From positions 66,862 through 130,861 of the forward strand of contig CALYLW010001209.1 of assembly GCA_944989445.1 (NCBI GenBank): a DNA stretch of 64,000 bases. The letters are read 5' to 3'. This document shows positions 58,839 to 64,000 of this stretch, piece after piece. Made by a program: the position numbers and the translations under genes. Position 1 is the stretch's first letter; each line of letters starts with the position of its first letter. The DNA comes from Ampullaceana balthica. Its lineage: Eukaryota > Mollusca > Gastropoda > Lymnaeidae. A model generated the notes under the pieces. That model was given only the letters and a program-made list of their open reading frames with translations, was not told where the DNA came from and did not search any database.

Positions 58839-60729
58839 CTGTCGGAGTGAATTATCTATGTACTAGGGGTAGTAGATACACAATAATGTCAGAAGATCAC
58901 TTTAATTTATGGGGCCGTCCATAAATGACGTCACGCTCCTAGGGGGGAGGGGGGTCACACTTTTGTGACGATGCGTGACGAGGGGGAGGGAGGGGGGGTG
59001 AAGAAATATGACGTCACATCAAAAGGGTAACTTTAAATAAAACTTCCACTGAAATATTTGGTGGCTTACAATTTATTTAATGCATTTTTTATTTTATTTT
59101 TTAAAATCAGGGCTTCTCAATGTGCCGGTTGGTAGGCCATCATATGCTGGTTGGCGTAAGCTATCAAGAGACGAAAATGAAATCTAATTATAATCCTTAA
59201 GTTTGAGAACTCACAAGATAACGAATGAAATTGTTACACTGTGTCGTTTGATGTTGACATCAAAGTATTTTTGATGTAACCGCAGCTCCGTCGGCGAACT
59301 TTTTTGCCCGTTATCCCAAATAATACAAGTTTATGTGTGCGTTACCCCCCCCCAAATCACCCCAGACTCTAGGTACTGCTCACATGACTCGGGGATATGG
59401 GGGATCGTTGTTAGCCAACAAAAAAATGCTATGGGGGTGGAATCTATTTGATAGAATTATAAACGTTTTAAGTTTGATATAATTGTTCGGTTGGTTTTCG
59501 GTCAAACACCCCTGGCCATTCTAGATATAATGATAAATGAGCCCATTTTAAAGTTGTCAAGTATTCATTAACTTTATTTATTGCATCAAATTCTTGACAT
59601 TGCAATTCGAGATGAGCACAAAACAACTTTTCTTCTTAGCTCAGTTTTAAAGGCATTAATTTTTAATATCACAGAAAGGATACTTGATACAGTCAAATCA
59701 CGTGGATTAAGATTATTGTCACTCGTGTCAATATAAATGAAAGTAGGGTGGATTTAGGTGTCTTCCTATAGTACGTAGGTAAGAAATCTACATAGTTGTC
59801 GTATTTTTTAAAAAATGCATTTTCTGGAAGGAACCGGTTCAATAATGGGCATATATTCCAAGCGTTCACGTACACATGACGTATTTTAATATATGTAGTG
59901 GATTGTAGTGGATGTTATGTGTCCCAAATGAGTCTGCATTACCCCCAAGAATTCATTTTTGACCCCAGATGAGTTTATCTACCCCTGTTCGCCGACCTCT
60001 TTCTTACGGGATACCCGTCAGTCACAATGTAGATCTTCACTAAATAAATAATAAATACTTAAATGACAATAAAAGTGATTTGAAACATACTTATTTTCAA
60101 ATAGTAAATAAGGTGAGGGTTTTTTTTGGAAAAGGGGGGGGGGCCAAAGCTTTGTGACGTATTTTTAGAGGGGGGGGTCTAACTTTTTGTGACGACGCGT
60201 GACGAGGGGGAGGGAGGGGGTCCAAAATCGGCCGAAATCGCGTGACGTCATTTATGGACGGCCCCTATAGCCTATATCAAAGTTTTACTAGACTCAAACC
60301 GTTAAAATTTGTACTTACTATTAAAATGACAAATTTCAATTGTTTTTTTCTTCCTAGGATGCTTTATAATTTATTTTATAATTATTTTATAATTAATTGA
60401 TTAACATATTGTTTAAATAAATGAATGGACCTTAGAATTTGAACTTTGATCGCGTAGAATCCACCCCAGTATGCTAACCAGACCTGAATGACGCATGTGA
60501 CAGGAAGGGCTACTGAATGACAGATGTGACAGGAAGGGCTACTGAATGAACCACCTACCTTAAATGTGCTCATATCTCTGAACACATGAGGCCAGCATGG
60601 CAGAAGTGTATTCCTGATGGGTTGGATCAAGAGGACGGGCATCAAAACACCGAGTGACACATACTTCAATGACGTCATTAGTCTGCGGCATCTGGTTGCT
60701 TTACGGGGAAATCTCAACGACATCTTCAT
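57921..60729 (-). CDS. LicD/fukutin-family protein, two exons
   Basis: Exon 1 (60729-60559) and exon 2 (58838-57921) join in phase 0 to give 362 residues and a TAG stop. Donor GTAGGT and acceptor GACAG are canonical. Residues 1-23 are basic (MKMSLRFPRKATRCRRLMTS) and 24-38 hydrophobic, a short signal anchor for a type II Golgi or ER membrane protein. Exon 2 has the LicD-type nucleotidyltransferase core: VRGGSLIGYWRHHGRMPWDE then DVDILVD, with the WDEDVD metal-binding motif at about 176-181. Family members move phospho-sugars or phosphocholine onto glycans (fukutin, FKRP, bacterial LicD); the substrate here cannot be read from sequence. The gene converges on the nAChR gene. The intron holds a 1.35-kb TIR element. 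Confidence 0.82.
58911..60265. mobile_element. TIR transposon, 1.35 kb, in the LicD-gene intron
   Basis: Ends are perfect inverted repeats beginning GGGGCCGTCCATAAATGACG, flanked by tat (58908-58910, 60266-60268). The TIR is nearly the same as that of 57404-57671. Long g-runs and gacgcgtgacgagg-type blocks lie inside both ends. No transposase ORF, so it is non-autonomous. It makes up most of the intron. Confidence 0.88.
60559..60729 (-). CDS. LicD-family gene exon 1 (signal anchor)
   Basis: 171 bp from ATG (60727-60729) to a perfect AAG|GTAGGT donor. Encodes 57 residues: basic start, hydrophobic VSLGVLMPVLLI, short stem. Link to exon 2 is inferred from phase, splice sites and the sense of a type II anchor before a LicD domain. 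Confidence 0.7.
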
Positions 60730-60876
60730 TTTTAAAGAAACCTAACTCGTTTGACTGACTGCCCAAGAACGTTGCATCCAATAACATTAAACTTACTATT
60801 GTGTGTAAGAAGCTCCTTTGTGTATCAGAAATGTAGAACTGTGATACTTTGAACGGATTAAACAGGCTGATTGATG

Positions 60877-61033
60877 CAGTGGCGTGGGAACTTGTGCAGT
60901 TTCTCCGGGGTTCCCCTTTTCGGAAGTGGAACTTGGACAGTACCAGTTCGGGCCAACAGCAGAGTAGGTTGAGTGGGGCGGAAACCCCCTCCCCTTTTTT
61001 CAATGTATTAAATTAACCCCAGCTACGCTGCTG
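60877..61033. mobile_element. Possible hAT MITE upstream of the LicD-family gene
   Basis: Begins CAGTGGCGTGGGAAC and ends CCCAGCTACGCTGCTG, like other hAT termini here. Flanking octamers do not match, so the limits are tentative. It sits about 150 bp before the start codon. Confidence 0.45.
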
Positions 61034-61293
61034 GATATACCTGTGAGGAAGTAGTTCCAATTAATACATCCTAATTGTAACAAATGCTGCTACTTATCGA
61101 GCCAACGATGTGGCGTAGCATTTTATCACAATTATCGAAATTTCATTTAAATATACTTAGGATGACTAGAAATAAATGGAAAAAATAACAGTGTGTTGTA
61201 TTTAATGCGATACTGGTTTTTGGTAACAAATTAGGTTTCTTGTTTGTTTGTTGGTCTTTTTTTAAAGGAATATTTATAAAGATGGGTAAATAA
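61034..61293. other. AT-rich spacer
   Basis: No gene or transposon end recognised. Confidence 0.45.
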
Positions 61294-61301
61294 TATATAA
61301 T

Positions 61302-61487
61302 GAGGGCCGGTCTTAGCAATTGCGGGGCTCTATGCGGCTTAGTATGCGAAACGGATTGCGCGGGGCCCAGTCTGGGTAGGTATAAGGAATTAAATAAGGA
61401 TAATAAGAGAAAATTAAGAAAGGCGGGGCATAAGAAAGTGAAGGGCTCACTGCGGCCGCATAGGTTACAAGGGCCTAAGACCGTATG
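61302..61487. mobile_element. hAT MITE with 8-bp TSD
   Basis: 186 bp flanked by tatataat (61294-61301 and 61488-61495). Begins GAGGGCCGGTCTTAG and ends CTAAGACCGTATG; the inner cggtcttag inverted repeat is clear. Confidence 0.82.
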
Positions 61488-61495
61488 TATATAAT

Positions 61496-61900
61496 ACATA
61501 AAAGTTTGACTTTTTAAATTTTTTTTACAAAAATCGAGATAAACGAATATGTGTATATGTCTTGTGCTAGTTAAGCGATTCATATGACCGTGAAAAATCA
61601 TTGCATAATACGTCATCGAGTATTAACTCTTTCAGACCAGGCTCCAAAGAGTCTATTCCACCGCCCTCCTCCCTCAAACAAGCCGACACTCGTAACTGTT
61701 TTATTTCGGGCCGAGCCCGACTTTTGTTAACTCTGATTCGCTGTCTCGGGTGATAAAGACATTATTTTTTTATTTATGTATTTATTTATTTTTTTGAAAA
61801 TGAGAAAATAGAATATGTGTTTGTGTTTGCTAAACACATAGACGATTTCGTGTGACCAGAATTTTGTTAAATTGAGAATTTGCCTCGCTTCTTTCCAGTG
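61496..61900. other. AT-rich spacer
   Basis: No gene or RNA recognised. Confidence 0.45.
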
Positions 61901-61965
61901 GTTAAAACTTGTTTGACTGATGCTCCATGTTTATCTAATGTGTTTGCTTTTATATTTCCTTTGAT
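61901..61965 (+). repeat. LINE fragment, inverted relative to 62398-62461
   Basis: gtggttaaaacttgtttgac ... atgtgtttgcttttatattt is the reverse complement of 62398-62461 with few differences. It is a piece of the same LINE 3' region in the opposite orientation. Confidence 0.7.
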
Positions 61966-62192
61966 TTCCTGTTGCTTAGGTTTCCATCGTAATGTTAACT
62001 TGACTGCATGTGTTTAAGAAGAGTGTTTACTATTAAAAAAAGAAAAAAAGAAAGAAAAGTAATACTTTTACAGTTGTGATATTTTGACTTCATCTATCTG
62101 GAAAAAAAACAACAGTTCTTTGTTCTTCGGGTTACAGTGTAAAGATTACAGGCATGTTTCTAATGCTATTTGAATAGCAATCACTTATCTTA

Positions 62193-62465
62193 GCTTATCT
62201 GTTACAGACGCTCCTTCTATACAGAAGATTATTGCGTCCTACGCTTATCTATGGTTTGTGTTTAGTCCTGCATTTTTATTAGAGATTTAAATGTTGATAA
62301 AGTGTTGGTTTTCCTGGTTTCTTCAGGCAACCCATTCCACGCCAGAATTCCGGACGGGAAGAACGAAAATTTGTATGTGTAAATTTCCTTTGATATTCTG
62401 TAAATATAAAAGCAAACACATTAGATAAACATGGAGCAGCAGTCAAACACGTTTTAACCACATAT
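62193..62465 (-). mobile_element. LINE 3' end, 5'-truncated
   Basis: On the minus strand the end of a reverse-transcriptase ORF is readable with a frameshift (WNGLPEETRKTNTL, then [11 protein letters not shown] and stop), followed by the tail tcttctgtatagaaggagcg and agataag. This C-terminal pattern is typical of CR1/Jockey-type LINEs. Matches 51095-51265. Confidence 0.72.
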
Positions 62466-62469
62466 GTAC

Positions 62470-63365
62470 ATGTATCTGCTTCATATTTACAGCAGATCGC
62501 ACCACAGCCCTTGCTGAGTCCGTCACATCATTGGCCTGGCACTGTGCTATAGTCTTCACATCTTTTTAAAGGTGACCCATCAGTTTGTTCAGAATATTTA
62601 TACTATATCTGTGTTAATTAAAGGTTCATTTCTTCTCTGAGTCTTTTTCGAGTAGGTCTTCTTTTTTATGTAAGCGATTTGTAAATTTTGGTTTTGACTT
62701 TGGTATTTTGGTATATATGCATATCTTATCTGAGGTGAGGTTTCTCTCCATTTAAAAGGCCACATCTAGTACTGAGCGTTTAGTACCCCAAGACTTTTTT
62801 TTAAAAAAACTAGCAACAGAAAACAGATAAAACATCTTCAGCTCAAATTAAGATGTTATAAAATGGAATTGGTCTATCAAAACATTCTTAATAGAATGAA
62901 CACAGTTAGCTATATAACCTGCAGCCAATGGTGGTTATCACTTGATAAGAAAACTAGACCACTGTTGAAGGACAATGTTTTTGATTGGTTGAATTTAAGC
63001 CATGTAAAATTATTAAGAAATGATAACACTTAATGTGTCCTTCATTTTTGTATTGGTAAAAAACATAGAACATCAATTATCTTGATTTAAAAAATCATAA
63101 TATTAGATTAAATTTAAAGAAAGGTTTAGTTCCAGTTTATATGTTGAATATCTATGATGTCATCTATATGTAATTTATAAACTGGTTTAAGTGATGCTAT
63201 TCTGCTTGTCAGAATTTTAAAATTTTCTCCAACAAATGCAAATTTCTTTTGTTAAATTCCATTTGAAGCAAATACAACTAATTAAGATTTTTAAAATTAT
63301 TATTCTAAGATAGAACTAAACATATTATAAACCAACATAAATCTCATATAACAATTAATGACAGT
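62470..63365. other. AT-rich spacer
   Basis: No gene, RNA or transposon end recognised. Confidence 0.45.
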
Positions 63366-63419
63366 CCGCAACAACATAATTGAATCTCCACTAAACCTAA
63401 CCCTAAACCTATCCGTCAA

Positions 63420-63570
63420 ATAAAAATCTCCACTTCCCCAGGTCCCGTAAAGTAGATATCTCCAATTCCCAGACACCGGAAAATAGAAATCTCCATTTCT
63501 CAGGACCCAGATAATAGAAATCTCCACCTCAAGGGTACCGGAAATTAGAAATCTTCATTTGCCAGGTCCC
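63420..63570 (+). repeat. Short tandem repeat of about 37 bp
   Basis: About four diverged units containing aaatctccatttccaggacc-like sequence. The ctaaaccctaa-like words just before it are too few to be telomeric. Confidence 0.65.
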
Positions 63571-63573
63571 ATA

Positions 63574-63835
63574 GTATTCCAACTATCAAGACCTTTAAGA
63601 CTGCACTTAAGATACATCTTTTCAAAATTCATTTTCAAAAATTAATGAAACAACATTTCTTCTAATGATAAACGTAGCTTAAGTGTAACGTACTGTAATT
63701 TATATGGTTGCTCAGATATGAATATTTATTTAATACTTATCTTATTATCTTTATGTAAAGCACTGTGAGCCCAGTTCCTTACTGGGGTACATGGCTATAT
63801 AAATTATCAATTTATTATCATTATTATTATTTATC
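63574..63835 (+). mobile_element. LINE 3' end, second family
   Basis: Reads TIKTFKTALKIHLFKIHF then a stop near 63665, the C-terminal pattern of CR1-like reverse transcriptases. The 3' UTR has gtaaagcactgtgagccc and gggtacatggctatataaat, ending in an (att)-rich tail. 5' truncated. Confidence 0.65.
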
Positions 63836-64000
63836 TAAAAAAATAAATAGCAACAAATTGTATAAGTATTTGGTTTTTTTTTATATTTTAATATTTTTAA
63901 CATTAAATAAATGTTTTTAAAAATCAACAATTTTAAATGGATATTATTGGGCAGACAAGCAATCAAGGTGTAAAGAAAATGTAATAAAAGCATGTGGCAA

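Noticed and set aside
63380..63415. Telomere-like ctaaccctaaacct words
   Set aside because: Only two or three imperfect words, with no array and no chromosome-end context.

Overview
This is animal nuclear DNA, most likely from a gastropod or other lophotrochozoan mollusc. It is AT-rich, with intron-split genes, GT-AG splice sites, many satellite arrays, hAT, Helitron-like and RTE-like transposons, and a tRNA-derived SINE. No prokaryotic feature is present. The phylum is inferred from gene and repeat style; no marker gene settles it.

Layout. 1-3678 holds a decayed ZMYM1-like hAT transposon with a second, ZBED5-like hAT nested in it. 3679-16464 is a chain of satellites (units of 28, 22, 43, 44, 38 and 26 bp) with short non-repetitive blocks and one hAT with a perfect target-site duplication (TSD). 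A 100-N gap follows at 16465-16564. 16565-23345 is dominated by a 42-bp satellite of about 6 kb. 23735-43505 repeats the 3679-16464 chain in the same order and at very high identity, but carries extra insertions: an intact RTE-like LINE, a 3.8-kb AT-rich element, two 440-bp Helitron-like elements and hAT MITEs. Because the first copy stops exactly at the N gap, the two copies may be two haplotypes joined head to tail by the assembler; a true tandem duplication is the alternative.

Host genes lie in the last third. Six exons on + (45054-56903) encode most of a nicotinic acetylcholine receptor alpha-type subunit, from the loop-D region to the stop codon: Cys-loop, vicinal cysteine pair, four membrane segments and a cation-type M2. 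The signal-peptide exons were not found. Facing it on the minus strand (60729 to 57921) is a two-exon gene for a type II membrane protein of the LicD/fukutin family; I join a 57-codon anchor exon to a 305-codon catalytic exon by matching splice sites and phase. The two genes converge, with about 0.8 kb between their coding ends. Nothing suggests they act in one pathway.

The introns and flanks hold many small elements whose exact ends and TSDs can be read: three hAT MITEs with perfect 8-bp TSDs in introns or flanks, one of them 83 bp long and ending 24 bp before an nAChR acceptor; a fourth in the second repeat copy; two elements sharing a TIR of about 26 bp; and a SINE whose tail matches nearby LINE 3' ends. 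I see no defence, CRISPR or biosynthetic system. The most informative signals are the duplicated satellite chain with divergent array expansions, and the filled/empty site pairs it provides.
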